Positions 10,129-22,480 of a stretch of DNA of 48,740 nucleotides are shown here, piece by piece. The position numbers were made by a program, and so were the translations under genes. This DNA comes from Trinickia diaoshuihuensis. Its GTDB lineage: Bacteria > Pseudomonadota > Gammaproteobacteria > Burkholderiales > Burkholderiaceae. The stretch lies in assembly GCF_003390925.1 (NCBI RefSeq), contig NZ_QUBS01000070.1, forward strand, positions 1 through 48,740, in the 5' to 3' direction. Numbering within the stretch: position 1 is the first letter of the stretch; each line of letters opens with the position of its first letter. The notes beneath the pieces are model-generated. The model ran no database searches and was not told the DNA's origin. It worked only from the letters and a program-made list of their open reading frames with translations.

Positions 10129-10163
10129 AATGGCTCGTCAAATTTGACGGGCCATTTTCTTTT
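10129..10163 (+). terminator. Terminator of tRNA-Pro
   Basis: AATGGC (10129-10134) pairs with GCCATT (10151-10156), and the stem continues inward with CGTCAAA/TTTGACG. TTCTTTT follows. It lies 8 bases after the tRNA CCA end. Confidence 0.85.
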
Positions 10164-10220
10164 GTACTTTCGTGTTGTCGTTCACCCCAGCCATCCCCCC
10201 CCAGCCCGCCCCACCCGCTC

Positions 10221-10229
10221 TGCTATATT
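10221..10229 (+). promoter_or_regulatory. Extended -10 element upstream of the CNNM-type gene
   Basis: TGCTATATT fits the TGnTATAAT extended -10 pattern with one mismatch, about 37 bases before the GTG start at 10266. The -35 position is not recognisable, which extended -10 promoters tolerate. Confidence 0.45.
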
Positions 10230-10265
10230 CTTGCCATCCCTTTCATTACCACTTCAGCACGACGC

Positions 10266-11558
10266 GTGGACCAAATTCCCTTGTGGGCGCAAATTGGCGC
10301 CGTTTTCGTCCTCCTCCTGTTCTCCGGCTTTTTCTCGATTTCCGAGACGGCGATGATGGCCCTCAACCGGCACCGGTTGAAGTACCTCGCCGGCAAGGGG
10401 GCATTCGGCGCGAAGACGACCCAAGGCTTGCTCGCACGGACCGATCAGTTGCTCGGCGTCGTGCTCATCGGCAACAACCTGCTGAACACGATCATCCCCG
10501 TGTTGACGACCTCGATCGCGCTGCGCACGTTCGGCCGCGACAATCTCGTCCTCTCGATCGCCACGGGTATCGTCGCCTTCCTCATCATCGTCTTCGCCGA
10601 AATCACGCCGAAGATCGTCGGCGCGACTTACCCGGAGAAAATCGCCCTACCCGCCAGCGTCGTCATCGCGCCGTTGATGCGCGTGCTCAAGCCCGCCGTT
10701 TGGCTCGTGAACTTGTTCTCGAACGCGATCCTTTACGTCCTGCACATCAATACGAAAGGCGGACGCGAGCAACGTCTCACCACCGAGGAAGTGCGCGCCA
10801 TCGTGCTCGAATCGGGCAGCTTCATGCCGACCAAGCACCGCAGCATCTTGCTAAACCTATTCGACCTCGAAAACATTTCGGTCGACGATGTCATGATCCC
10901 GCGCCGGCGAATCGAATCGCTCGATCTCGATGCGCCCTTCGACGACATCTTGCATCAACTCGAAACCTGCTATCACAACAAGCTGATCGTCTATCAAGGC
11001 GACATCGAGCGCGTCGTCGGCGTGTTGCACGTGCGCAAAACGCTCGCCGCCCTGCATAAGCAGGAACTCACACGCGAGACGCTGCACGAATTGCTGACGG
11101 ACCCGTACTTCGTCCCCTCGGGCACGCCCGTGTTCCAGCAGCTCCAATACTTCCAGGAAACGCGGCAACGCACGGCGCTCGTCGTGAACGAATACGGCGA
11201 ACTCGAAGGACTCGTGACGCCCGAGGACATCATCGAAGAGTTGATCGGGGAATTTACGACGTCGATCCCGCGCAGCGCCGGCACGCGCAAGGGCTGGACG
11301 GAAAACGGCGAATGCATCGTCGCCGGCAGCATGCCGCTGCGCGAGTTGAACCGTTGGCTGCAACTGACTTTGCCGACCGACGGTCCGAAAACGCTGAACG
11401 GGCTGATTCTAGAAACGCTTGAAGAAATCCCGGAAGGCGACGTCTGTCTGCAAATCGGCGACGTCCAACTCGAAGTGCTCCAAAGCGACGACCAAGCCGT
11501 GCGCACGGTCAAGCTCTTCAAGCCGCGCACACGCGCAACCGCGAAGCCGCAAGTCTGA
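10266..11558 (+). CDS. CNNM/CorC (HlyC)-family membrane transporter
   Basis: The 430-residue product has the three-part layout of the CNNM/CorC family. An N-terminal DUF21 membrane domain (about 1-190) has hydrophobic segments near 8-28, 62-85 and 95-118, and includes GFFSISETAMMALN and FAEITPK. A CBS-domain pair follows (about 205-340, with VDDVMIPR and ALVVNEYGELEGLVTPEDIIEELIGE), then a CorC_HlyC transporter-associated domain to the C-terminus. Family members are linked to magnesium or cobalt efflux; 'hemolysin' in older names is misleading. The start is a GTG at 10266. It stands between tRNA-Pro and pilB with its own weak promoter. The transported ion cannot be read from the sequence. Confidence 0.88.
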   Translation: MDQIPLWAQIGAVFVLLLFSGFFSISETAMMALNRHRLKYLAGKGAFGAKTTQGLLARTDQLLGVVLIGNNLLNTIIPVLTTSIALRTFGRDNLVLSIATGIVAFLIIVFAEITPKIVGATYPEKIALPASVVIAPLMRVLKPAVWLVNLFSNAILYVLHINTKGGREQRLTTEEVRAIVLESGSFMPTKHRSILLNLFDLENISVDDVMIPRRRIESLDLDAPFDDILHQLETCYHNKLIVYQGDIERVVGVLHVRKTLAALHKQELTRETLHELLTDPYFVPSGTPVFQQLQYFQETRQRTALVVNEYGELEGLVTPEDIIEELIGEFTTSIPRSAGTRKGWTENGECIVAGSMPLRELNRWLQLTLPTDGPKTLNGLILETLEEIPEGDVCLQIGDVQLEVLQSDDQAVRTVKLFKPRTRATAKPQV

Positions 11559-11672
11559 TCGCGGCGGGCGGGCCGCATCGATCGCGTTGGCCGATCGGAC
11601 GAATGGAGCACCGAAGCGCCGTGGGCGATGATCGACGGATCGCGTACCACGCCGGCGTAGCGCCGCTTTTCG

Positions 11673-12896
11673 ATGCCCGCTCCTTTATCACCGCCTTTAC
11701 CGACCGAACCCGTCCTGGCCGATGACGGCCCCGCCGCCCGGCTCTTCGCCGCGACGCTCGATCAAGCGGCCGCGCGCGGCGCTTCCGACATTCATATCGA
11801 GCCGAGCGAACGCGGCTGGCGCATTCGCTTGCGCGTGGACGGCGCATTACATGAGATGCCGGCTCCCCCGGCCCATTTGCGCGACGCGGTCGTGACAAGG
11901 GTCAAGGTGCTCGCTCGGCTGGATATCGCGGAGCGGCGCGTCCCGCAAGACGGCCGCTTACGGCTAACCGTCGCGCCGGGCAGGACCGAGGACTACCGCG
12001 TGAGCGCCTTGCCCACGACGCACGGGGAGAAACTCGCCCTGCGGCGCCTCGAAGCACTACCGGCCGACCTATCGCTTGCCTCGCTCGGGTTCGACGCGCG
12101 GCAGCGCCCCATCGTCGAAGCGGCAATTCGCGCGCCGCACGGGCTCGTGCTCGTGACGGGGCCGACCGGGAGCGGTAAAACGCTTTCGCTTTATGCGTTC
12201 CTGCATCTGCTCAATGAGCCATCGCGCAATATCTGCACCGTGGAAGACCCGGCGGAAATCCAACTCGCGGGCGTCAACCAGGTCAGCGTCCGCGAGAAAA
12301 CGGGGCTGACCTTCGCCGCAGCATTGCGCGCACTGCTTCGGCAAGATCCGGACGTCATCATGGTGGGAGAAATTCGCGACCACGAAACAGCCGACGTCGC
12401 GTTAAAGGCCGCCCAAACCGGCCACCTCGTGCTGGCGACGCTGCATACGAACGATGCTCCCAGTGCGATCGGGCGCCTGATCAATATCGGCGTCGCGCCG
12501 TACAGCCTTTCCGCGGCCTTGCGGCTCGTCACCGCGCAGCGGCTCGTGCGGCGCCTATGCCCGCTCTGCCGTGCGCCGGAGCAGATATCGTCCGCCGCCC
12601 GCGCGGCCGCCGGTTTTGCACACGAAGCCGAATCGACTTGGACGGCGTACACCGCTGCCGGCTGCGCGGCCTGTCACGGCGCAGGTTACGCGGGACGTAT
12701 CGGCGTCCATCAAGTGATGCCCATATCGTCCGCCATGCGAGATCTCATCGACACGCAGGCGAGCGGTCAGACCATGGTCGAACAGGCGCGATCGGAGAGC
12801 ATCGGGTCGCTACGCGAGGCGGCGCTCGCACGGGTGCTCGACGGGACCACTAGTCTCGCCGAAGTCCTCGCGGCCACGGATCCGAATCCGGTATGA
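11673..12896 (+). CDS. pilB: Type IV pilus assembly ATPase PilB (short form)
   Basis: This hexameric ATPase powers pilin polymerisation at the inner membrane. The 407-residue product has Walker A GPTGSGKT at 163-170, an Asp-box region at 189-194, Walker B DPDVIMVGEIRD at 225-236, His box HLVLATLHTND, and a tetracysteine zinc site (C296, C299, C331, C334). Compared with PilB/GspE proteins of about 560 residues, the N-terminal regulatory MshEN-type domain is missing, since the sequence begins almost directly with the N2 domain. It overlaps pilC by 4 bases (ATGA). A GspE of a type II secretion system is the alternative; the adjacent pilC and pilD favour pili. Confidence 0.88.
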   Translation: MPAPLSPPLPTEPVLADDGPAARLFAATLDQAAARGASDIHIEPSERGWRIRLRVDGALHEMPAPPAHLRDAVVTRVKVLARLDIAERRVPQDGRLRLTVAPGRTEDYRVSALPTTHGEKLALRRLEALPADLSLASLGFDARQRPIVEAAIRAPHGLVLVTGPTGSGKTLSLYAFLHLLNEPSRNICTVEDPAEIQLAGVNQVSVREKTGLTFAAALRALLRQDPDVIMVGEIRDHETADVALKAAQTGHLVLATLHTNDAPSAIGRLINIGVAPYSLSAALRLVTAQRLVRRLCPLCRAPEQISSAARAAAGFAHEAESTWTAYTAAGCAACHGAGYAGRIGVHQVMPISSAMRDLIDTQASGQTMVEQARSESIGSLREAALARVLDGTTSLAEVLAATDPNPV

Positions 12897-14002
12897 GCGG
12901 CAACTCCGGCGGCAACCTCGACCGCCGCGTCAGCGCGACGGTTCGCATGGGCGCCGACAAGCGGCGCAGATCGACGCCGCGCGCGGTCACGGCGTTCACA
13001 CGGCAGTTGGCGAGCCTGCTGGGCGCGGGGCTCGCGCTCGTTCAAGCGCTCGATCTCATCGCACGTTCGGAGCGGCGCGACGCCATGCCGTACGTTGCAG
13101 GCGCGCTCGCGCGGCGCATCTCGAACGGGGAGCGATTCGCGGTGGCGCTCACCGCCTATCCGGCCCAGTTCGATCGCCTCTATCTCGAACTGTGCGCAAT
13201 CGGCGAAGCCACGGGCTCGCTCTCGCTCGTGCTCGCGCGCATCGTCGAGCACCGCGAGCGCGCGAGCGCCCTACGCGGCAAGCTGCGTTCCGCGCTTGCC
13301 TATCCCTGCGCGGTCGTGCTGCTCGCCGGGGCCGTCACCGCGGCTTTGCTGACATTCGTGGTGCCGACGTTCAGTCATGTGTTCGATAGTTACGGTACCG
13401 CGCTGCCCGGTCCGACGCGCGCGGTCATCGCGCTTTCCGAGTTTGTCACATACTGGGGCCCGCTCGTTCTGGCCGCATCGGCAAGTCTGCTGCTCGTCGT
13501 TATACATCTTGTACGACGCTCGCCCCGTGCCCGCACCGCGCGCGATCGCGCGCTGCTCTCGATACCCCTGGCGGGTCCGCTCTTGCGCGCGACGGCTGCC
13601 GCGCGCTGGTCGCGCTCGCTCGGCACGCTGCTCGCCGCCGGCATCCCGCTCTCCGACGCCCTGCGCGCGCTGTCGCGCGTCACTGGCAATGCGGTGTTCG
13701 ACGCGGCAAGCGCGCAGATCGAAGCGCGGCTGCGTCGCGGTGAACGGCTCGCCCAGGCAATGCGCGGCGTCGCGTGTTTCCCGTCCGCTTTCGTCGAAAC
13801 CATCGCCGTGGCGGAAGAATCGGGTGCGCTCGATGCGATGCTGCTCGACTGCGCGGCGCTCGCCGAACGTGAAATCGACGAGGCACTTGCGCTCGCGAGC
13901 GCCTGCGCCGAGCCGTTCATCGTGATCGTGCTTGGGCTCGCCGTCGGCGCACTCGTCGTCGCGCTTTATCTGCCTGTCATCGAACTCGGCAACGTGGTGT
14001 AG
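12893..14002 (+). CDS. pilC: Type IV pilus inner-membrane platform protein PilC
   Basis: PilC is the polytopic platform that couples the PilB motor to pilin insertion. The 369-residue product contains two tandem T2SSF domains (about 35-155 and 235-360), each starting with the FTRQLASLLGAG or WSRSLGTLLAAGIPL pattern. Membrane segments lie near 140-165, 185-205 and 335-360, the last (IVIVLGLAVGALVVALYLP) close to the C-terminus. Its ATG overlaps the pilB stop, which implies coupling. Length is slightly below the usual 400 because the N-terminal tail is short. GspF is the alternative name in a secretion context. Confidence 0.88.
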   Translation: MSGNSGGNLDRRVSATVRMGADKRRRSTPRAVTAFTRQLASLLGAGLALVQALDLIARSERRDAMPYVAGALARRISNGERFAVALTAYPAQFDRLYLELCAIGEATGSLSLVLARIVEHRERASALRGKLRSALAYPCAVVLLAGAVTAALLTFVVPTFSHVFDSYGTALPGPTRAVIALSEFVTYWGPLVLAASASLLLVVIHLVRRSPRARTARDRALLSIPLAGPLLRATAAARWSRSLGTLLAAGIPLSDALRALSRVTGNAVFDAASAQIEARLRRGERLAQAMRGVACFPSAFVETIAVAEESGALDAMLLDCAALAEREIDEALALASACAEPFIVIVLGLAVGALVVALYLPVIELGNVV

Positions 14003-14003
14003 C

Positions 14004-14954
14004 ATGCCCCCCATTCGCCATTCGGCCACGATTACCCTATCCTCCGTGTACGCCTCTGTCTTCAGCAATCCGATTTCGCGCGTGTCCATCGATATCGGCG
14101 CCGCGTTCGGCGGCTTGCCGCCCGCCTTGCAGTTCGCCTTCGCGGTCATGTTCGGCCTTGTCATCGGCAGTTTCGTCAATGTCGTCGTCCACCGGTTGCC
14201 GATCATGCTCGAGCGCGCCTGGCGGATGGAGATCAGCGAGGCAACGGGGCAAGCCGCGCCGAGCGATGCGCTGCCCGCGCGCTACAACCTGTGCGTGCCG
14301 CGCAGCGCCTGCCCACATTGCGGTCACGTGCTGCGCGTACATGAAAACATTCCCGTCCTAGGCTACGCGCTGCTGCGCGGCCGTTGTTCGGCATGCCGGG
14401 CGCCGATCAGCCCGCGTTATCCGCTGGTCGAACTCGCCGGCGGGGCGCTGGCGGCGGCCTCGCTCGCTTTCTATGGACCGACGGGACAGGCGCTCGCGGC
14501 ATTCGGCTTGACGGCCGCCCTGCTGGCGATGAGCGCGATCGACGCCGAAACGCGGCTGTTACCCGATTCGCTCACGTTGCCGCTGCTCTGGGCGGGTCTC
14601 ATCGTCAATTTCGGCGACACCTTCGCGACCTTGCACGCGGCCGTCGCCGGTGCGATTGCGGGCTACGTGTTCCTCTGGTCGATTTATTGGCTGTTCCGGT
14701 TCGCGCGCGGCGTGGAAGGCATGGGCTACGGCGACTTCAAATTGCTCGCGGCCCTCGGCGCCTGGCTCGGGTGGGCGGCACTGCCGCAAATCGTTCTCAT
14801 CGCCGCCGTCACGGGCGCCGTCGCGGGTTTGCTTGCCATGTGGTCGGGACGCTTGCGGTTCGAGGAGCCGCTTCCGTTCGGGCCGTTTTTGGCGCTGGGC
14901 GGCGTCGTGACGCTCTTCGCGGGTACGCCGATTTTTCATCTGCTGGGGGGATGA
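14004..14954 (+). CDS. pilD: Prepilin peptidase/N-methyltransferase PilD
   Basis: PilD cleaves the leader of type IV prepilins (and pseudopilins) and methylates the new N-terminal Phe, in the inner membrane. Both catalytic aspartates are visible: D180 in [11 protein letters not shown] and D244 in [10 protein letters not shown]. The cytoplasmic zinc loop has C103, C106, C128 and C131. About eight hydrophobic segments are present. The start is uncertain: ATG 14004, one base after the pilC stop, gives 316 residues but has no good ribosome binding site, and a GTG at 14046 would give a shorter N-terminus. It overlaps coaE by 4 bases. Confidence 0.9.
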   Translation: MPPIRHSATITLSSVYASVFSNPISRVSIDIGAAFGGLPPALQFAFAVMFGLVIGSFVNVVVHRLPIMLERAWRMEISEATGQAAPSDALPARYNLCVPRSACPHCGHVLRVHENIPVLGYALLRGRCSACRAPISPRYPLVELAGGALAAASLAFYGPTGQALAAFGLTAALLAMSAIDAETRLLPDSLTLPLLWAGLIVNFGDTFATLHAAVAGAIAGYVFLWSIYWLFRFARGVEGMGYGDFKLLAALGAWLGWAALPQIVLIAAVTGAVAGLLAMWSGRLRFEEPLPFGPFLALGGVVTLFAGTPIFHLLGG

Positions 14955-15571
14955 CCGTTATGTTCGCCGTCGGACTCACGGGGGGAATCGGTAGCGGCAA
15001 ATCCACGATCGCCGATCTGTTCGCCACGCACGGCGTCGCTGTTGTCGACACCGATGCGATCGCGCATCGCATCACGGCGCCTGGCGGCGCGGCGATGGGT
15101 GCGATCGAGCAAGCGTTCGGACCGCAATTCGTCGCGCCCGACGGCTCACTCGATCGCGCCAGAATGCGCGCCTTGGTGTTTTCCGACGACACGGCCAAAG
15201 CCCGGCTCGAGGCCATCACCCATCCATTGATTCGATCCGAAACCGAGCGCGAACGCGAAGCGGCAATCGGCCCTTACGTCATCGTCGTCGTGCCGCTGCT
15301 GGTCGAATCGGGCACATGGCGCTCGCGCGTCGATCGCGTGCTGGTGGTCGACTGCGACGTGGAGACGCAAATCGAACGCGTCATGCGGCGCAACGCGTTT
15401 TCACGCGAACAAGTACTCGCGATCATCGCGCGCCAGGCCACGCGCGAGGCACGCCTTGCGGCGGCGGACGACGTCATCGTGAACGACGCGACGCCGCTCG
15501 ACGCCCTGGCACGCGAAGTGCACGTCCTTCACCGGCACTATTTGTCACTCGCCGGCGCCGCACCGGCTTAG
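14951..15571 (+). CDS. coaE: Dephospho-CoA kinase
   Basis: CoaE phosphorylates the 3'-hydroxyl of dephospho-CoA with ATP, the last step of coenzyme A synthesis. The 206-residue product has P-loop GGIGSGKST at residues 11-19, the VVDTDAIAH motif, and the family segment THPLIRSE, all in the P-loop kinase fold. It starts inside the pilD stop (ATGA at 14951). The pilD-coaE-zapD-yacG neighbourhood is common in beta- and gammaproteobacteria, so the physical link to pilus genes is conserved though the functions are unrelated. Confidence 0.95.
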   Translation: MTVMFAVGLTGGIGSGKSTIADLFATHGVAVVDTDAIAHRITAPGGAAMGAIEQAFGPQFVAPDGSLDRARMRALVFSDDTAKARLEAITHPLIRSETEREREAAIGPYVIVVVPLLVESGTWRSRVDRVLVVDCDVETQIERVMRRNAFSREQVLAIIARQATREARLAAADDVIVNDATPLDALAREVHVLHRHYLSLAGAAPA

Positions 15572-15698
15572 CGGTCCGCGGGTAGAACACGAGGCACGTT
15601 CGAAACCCAAGATCTCGAACGCGCGGGACGATACGCCGTATACGTTCGCCGACGGTTCAATCTAACGAAAAACCAGTAAAAAGTGCCCGATTCCGTGA

Positions 15699-16525
<827 letters not shown>

Positions 16526-16562
16526 TCGAATGCGCGGCAAGTTTCATCGCGCGAAATTCGTC

Positions 16563-16586
16563 GCTGCCGCGCCCGTGCGCGGCAGC
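16563..16586 (+). other. Hairpin between zapD and yacG
   Basis: GCTGCCGCGC (16563-16572) and GCGCGGCAGC (16577-16586) form a perfect 10-base stem around a 4-base loop, midway between the zapD stop and the yacG start. No T-run follows. It may lower yacG transcription or protect the zapD mRNA end. Confidence 0.45.
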
Positions 16587-16608
16587 CTACTCATGATTGC
16601 CTGACAGT

Positions 16609-16800
16609 ATGGTTACCGTCGTCAAATGCCCGACCTGCGGGAAAGATGTCCGCTGGACGCCCGAAAACCGTTTCCGGCCGTTCTGCTCCGAACGATGCAA
16701 GCAGATCGACCTCGGCGCGTGGGCCAATGAGAAGTACCGCATCGGCGGCACCGACGAGGATCCGCCCTCGGACGAGGATAAGCACGGCGATCTGAACTGA
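16609..16800 (+). CDS. yacG: DNA gyrase inhibitor / zinc protein YacG
   Basis: YacG is a small zinc-finger protein that in E. coli binds GyrB and inhibits gyrase. The 63-residue product has the four-cysteine zinc site CPTCGKDV ... [12 protein letters not shown] and an acidic C-terminal tail. ATG 16609 ([10 protein letters not shown]) was chosen; a TTG at 16597 would add MPDS. It follows zapD and converges on mutT with only 18 bases between the stops, with no separate terminator visible. Confidence 0.92.
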   Translation: MVTVVKCPTCGKDVRWTPENRFRPFCSERCKQIDLGAWANEKYRIGGTDEDPPSDEDKHGDLN

Positions 16801-16818
16801 GCGGCGGCCGCCGCCCGG

Positions 16819-17259
16819 TCATTCGGCCGCGAGCAACTCCAGCACGGGGATGGCCGCGGGCAACAGCGGCGCCACCTCGACGGGCAGACGCTGCCAGCTA
16901 AACGCCTGGCCCTCGCGTCCATGCGGCTCGCCGGTCCAGCCCGTCACCTTGCAAAAGTACAGCCGCACGTAGGCGTGCGGGTAATCGTGCTCGAGCGTAT
17001 GCCATTGATGGCAAGCCGTCAGCGTGATCCCGAGTTCCTCATGCAACTCGCGCGACAGCGCCGCTTCGACGGTCTCACCCCGTTCGAGCTTGCCGCCCGG
17101 AAATTCCCAATAGCCCTCGTAAGGCTTGCCGGGAGGCCGCTGCGCGAGCAAATACCGTCCGTCGGGATGGACGACGACGCCTACGGCCACCTCGGTCACA
17201 GGGCGTCCGTCGGGCGCGCGATCGGCGGCAGCTTCCATGCCGTTTGGCTTCGCGCTCAT
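16819..17259 (-). CDS. mutT: MutT-type Nudix hydrolase
   Basis: The 146-residue product has the Nudix box at about 55-77 (GGKLERGE ... RELHEELG) preceded by YEGYWEFPGG, which is the MutT (8-oxo-dGTP diphosphatase) pattern. MutT removes oxidised guanine nucleotides before they enter DNA. The start MSAKPNGMEAAADRAP overlaps the stop of the upstream ATPase gene by 4 bases. An internal ATG 21 bases later is an alternative start. The secA-argJ-ATPase-mutT arrangement is conserved in Burkholderia; the functional link is unclear. Confidence 0.85.
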   Translation of the reverse strand: MSAKPNGMEAAADRAPDGRPVTEVAVGVVVHPDGRYLLAQRPPGKPYEGYWEFPGGKLERGETVEAALSRELHEELGITLTACHQWHTLEHDYPHAYVRLYFCKVTGWTGEPHGREGQAFSWQRLPVEVAPLLPAAIPVLELLAAE

Positions 17260-18125
17260 GCCGGCGTCCTACGGCCCGACCAATCGCGGGCAAATTGCCA
17301 AGCCACACGACCCGAGCGCGATCCGCGCTCGAGCGCCCAGACGAGCGCGTCGCCGCGCGCATTCGCGACCTCTTCGTCGCTGCAGCCGAAATGGCGCAGC
17401 CAATGGCCGACGATCGTCAGGTAATCGTCTTGCTTGAACGGGTAGAAGCTAACCCACAGGCCAAAGCGCTCGGAGAGCGAAATCTTTTCCTCGACGACCT
17501 CGCCCGGATGAATCTCGCCGTCGGACGTGTGCTTGTACGTCTCGTTGTCGCTCATGTACTCGGGCAGCAAATGCCGGCGGTTCGACGTCGCATAGATGAG
17601 GACGTTATCGGATTGCGCCGATACGGAGCCGTCGAGCGCAACCTTCAATGCCTTGTAGCCCGATTCGCCTTCCTCGAACGAAAGGTCGTCGCAAAACACG
17701 ATGAACCGCTCGGGCCGCGATGCAATGAGCTCGGTAATGTCGCCCAGATCGTGCAAATCGTCCTTGTCGACCTCGATCAGGCGCAGACCGTCTTTCGCGT
17801 AGGCGTTCAGGCAGGCTTTGATCAACGACGACTTGCCGGTCCCGCGCGCCCCCGTCAACAGCACGTTGTTCGCCGGATGCTTGTTCACGAACTGACGCGT
17901 GTTCTGTTCGATTAGGGCCTTTTGGCGATCGATGTTTTGCAAATCGGCCAGAGAGATCGACGAAATAGCCGGGACGGGCTGCAAATAGCCGCGGCCTTGG
18001 CGTTTGCGCCAACGGAACGCGACGGCAGCCGACCAGTCGACGTCCGGCGCCGCCGGCGGGAGCATGCCTTCAAGACGGCCGAGCAATGCCTCGGCGCGCG
18101 TCAAAAACTGTTCGAGTTTGTCCAT
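17256..18125 (-). CDS. DUF815-family P-loop ATPase
   Basis: The 289-residue product starts MDKLEQFLTRAEALLGRLEG at the ATG complementary to 18123-18125. An N-terminal helical region of about 60 residues precedes an AAA+-like ATPase core with Walker A GARGTGKSS at 92-100, Walker B VFCDDLSFE, and ATSNRRHLLPE as a sensor-like motif. This matches DUF815, a widespread protein of unknown function. It sits between argJ and mutT in the same direction, 82 bases after argJ. A longer upstream frame exists but looks like spacer. The function is not assigned. Confidence 0.8.
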   Translation of the reverse strand: MDKLEQFLTRAEALLGRLEGMLPPAAPDVDWSAAVAFRWRKRQGRGYLQPVPAISSISLADLQNIDRQKALIEQNTRQFVNKHPANNVLLTGARGTGKSSLIKACLNAYAKDGLRLIEVDKDDLHDLGDITELIASRPERFIVFCDDLSFEEGESGYKALKVALDGSVSAQSDNVLIYATSNRRHLLPEYMSDNETYKHTSDGEIHPGEVVEEKISLSERFGLWVSFYPFKQDDYLTIVGHWLRHFGCSDEEVANARGDALVWALERGSRSGRVAWQFARDWSGRRTPA

Positions 18126-18207
18126 GAGCGATGAGCGGTGAAGCATCGGGCGCCGACGCGCGCCGCGTTGATCGGTGCGCAGCCGCCAGCACGCGGCCGC
18201 GCACGGA

Positions 18208-19455
18208 TCAGGAACGGTAATCGGCGTTGATCGAAACGTAGTCGTGCGATAGATCGCAAGTCCAGATCGTGGCCTGAGCATTGCCACGGCCGAGGACCAC
18301 GCGAATCGTGATTTCGCTTTCCTTCATGACACGCTGTCCGTCCTCCTCGCGATAATCGGGATGACGGCCGCCGGCCTTCGCGACGTGCACGTCGCCGAGA
18401 TAGAGGTCGATCTTGCCGACATCGAGATCGTCGATGCCCGCATAACCGATCGCGGCCAGGATCCGCCCGAGGTTCGGGTCGGACGCATAAAACGCCGTCT
18501 TCACGAGCGGCGAGTGGCCGATCGCATAGGCGATCTTCCGGCACTCGGCCTCGTTCGCGCCGCCTTCGACTTGCACGGTCATGAACTTCGTCGCCCCTTC
18601 GCCGTCGCGTACGATCAGTTGCGCCAACGTCTGCGCCAGGCGCACGACCGCATCGCGCAACGCCGCGTAGGCCGGCGCATCGATCGACGTGATCGCCGGC
18701 AGGCTCGACTTGGCCGTAGCGATCAAGATGAAGGAATCGTTCGTCGACGTATCGCCGTCGATCGTGATGCAGTTGAATGACCGGTCGGCGACGTCCTTGA
18801 CGAGCGTATCGAGGACGTCCTGCGCGAGTGCGGCATCGAACGCGAGAAAACCGAGCATCGTCGCCATGTTCGGCTTGATCATGCCCGCGCCCTTGCTGAT
18901 ACCGGTGAGCGTGACCGTGTGGCCGTCGATCGTGACTTTGGCCGATGCCGCCTTCGGCAGCGTATCGGTCGTCATGATGGCTTGCGCCGCCTCATACCAG
19001 TGCGCCGCCGCGCGGCGCTCCAGCGCGGCCGGCAAACCGGCTTTGAGGCGATCGACCGGTAGCGGTTCGAGGATCACGCCCGTGGAGAACGGCAGGACTT
19101 GCTGCGGGGCGATACCGGCCAGGCGCGCCAACTCGTCGCAGGTTTCGCGCGCATGTGCGAGGCCCGGTTCGCCGGTGCCCGCGTTCGCATTGCCCGTATT
19201 GACGACGAGCGCGCGAATCCCCTTGGCCCCCTTCGCTTCCCGCGCGAGAGCGAGATGCTCGCGGCACACCGTGACCGGCGCGGCGCAGAAGCGGTTCGAC
19301 GTAAATACACCCGCTACCGTCGCGCCTTCATCGACGGAAATGACGAGCACGTCCTTCCGGTTCGGCTTGCGGATGTTCGCCTCCGCGTAGCCGAGCGTCA
19401 CGCCGGGGACCGGATGGAGTTGAGCGGGATCGATCGAGGGAAAATTGACGGCCAT
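18208..19455 (-). CDS. argJ: Bifunctional ornithine acetyltransferase/N-acetylglutamate synthase
   Basis: ArgJ transfers the acetyl group from N-acetylornithine to glutamate, recycling it in arginine synthesis; many members also use acetyl-CoA. The 415-residue precursor self-cleaves before the nucleophile Thr, seen here as T199 in [10 protein letters not shown], giving alpha and beta chains. [12 protein letters not shown] (84-94 region) and the C-terminal [13 protein letters not shown], which completes the active site, are intact. Whether it is mono- or bifunctional cannot be told from sequence. It starts 15 bases after secA, so the two are probably cotranscribed. Confidence 0.96.
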   Translation of the reverse strand: MAVNFPSIDPAQLHPVPGVTLGYAEANIRKPNRKDVLVISVDEGATVAGVFTSNRFCAAPVTVCREHLALAREAKGAKGIRALVVNTGNANAGTGEPGLAHARETCDELARLAGIAPQQVLPFSTGVILEPLPVDRLKAGLPAALERRAAAHWYEAAQAIMTTDTLPKAASAKVTIDGHTVTLTGISKGAGMIKPNMATMLGFLAFDAALAQDVLDTLVKDVADRSFNCITIDGDTSTNDSFILIATAKSSLPAITSIDAPAYAALRDAVVRLAQTLAQLIVRDGEGATKFMTVQVEGGANEAECRKIAYAIGHSPLVKTAFYASDPNLGRILAAIGYAGIDDLDVGKIDLYLGDVHVAKAGGRHPDYREEDGQRVMKESEITIRVVLGRGNAQATIWTCDLSHDYVSINADYRS

Positions 19456-19470
19456 GGTCTGGAGTTCCGG

Positions 19471-22299
<2,829 letters not shown>

Positions 22300-22339
22300 C
22301 GGGTCGAGTATGCGTCGCGGCTTCGGTCGGGCGGCCGCG

Positions 22340-22353
22340 GTCTCTGAAGAGAC
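22340..22353 (-). other. Hairpin in the secA leader
   Basis: GTCTCT and AGAGAC form a perfect inverted repeat separated by 2 bases, about 45 bases before the secA ATG and downstream of its predicted promoter. It is short, so any effect on secA translation is speculative. Confidence 0.3.
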
Positions 22354-22416
22354 ACGGCGGACGCCCGGGTTCGGATAGCCTCGGCGGCTTATTCCATGAG
22401 TGAATTCGAATCGCGC

Positions 22417-22425
22417 ATTTTAGCA
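22417..22425 (-). promoter_or_regulatory. Extended -10 promoter for secA
   Basis: On the minus strand TGCTAAAAT fits the extended -10 consensus TGnTATAAT with one mismatch. The -35 position (about 22440-22445) is poor. Transcription would start near 22410, diverging from the dciA promoter about 45 bases away. Confidence 0.5.
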
Positions 22426-22468
22426 CGCGGGCCTTAATGTACCGTGTCCGCAGCGTGCTCGCGGGCGG

Positions 22469-22474
22469 TACAAT
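22469..22474 (+). promoter_or_regulatory. -10 element of dciA, implying a leaderless mRNA
   Basis: TACAAT lies only 6 bases before the dciA ATG at 22481. With the usual 6-7 base distance from the -10 box, the transcript would begin at or next to the A of the start codon. No Shine-Dalgarno sequence is present upstream, which agrees with leaderless translation. The -35 region is weak. Confidence 0.5.
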
Positions 22475-22480
22475 CGCGCC

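Noticed and set aside
11673-14954. A type II secretion gene set instead of type IV pilus genes
   Set aside because: Only ATPase, platform and prepilin peptidase genes are present, joined to coaE as in the common pilBCD-coaE block; no gspC-D or gspG-N genes are nearby.
22300-22480. A secM-type secretion monitor upstream of secA
   Set aside because: No reading frame with a signal peptide and arrest motif is present between secA and dciA; dciA is on the opposite strand.
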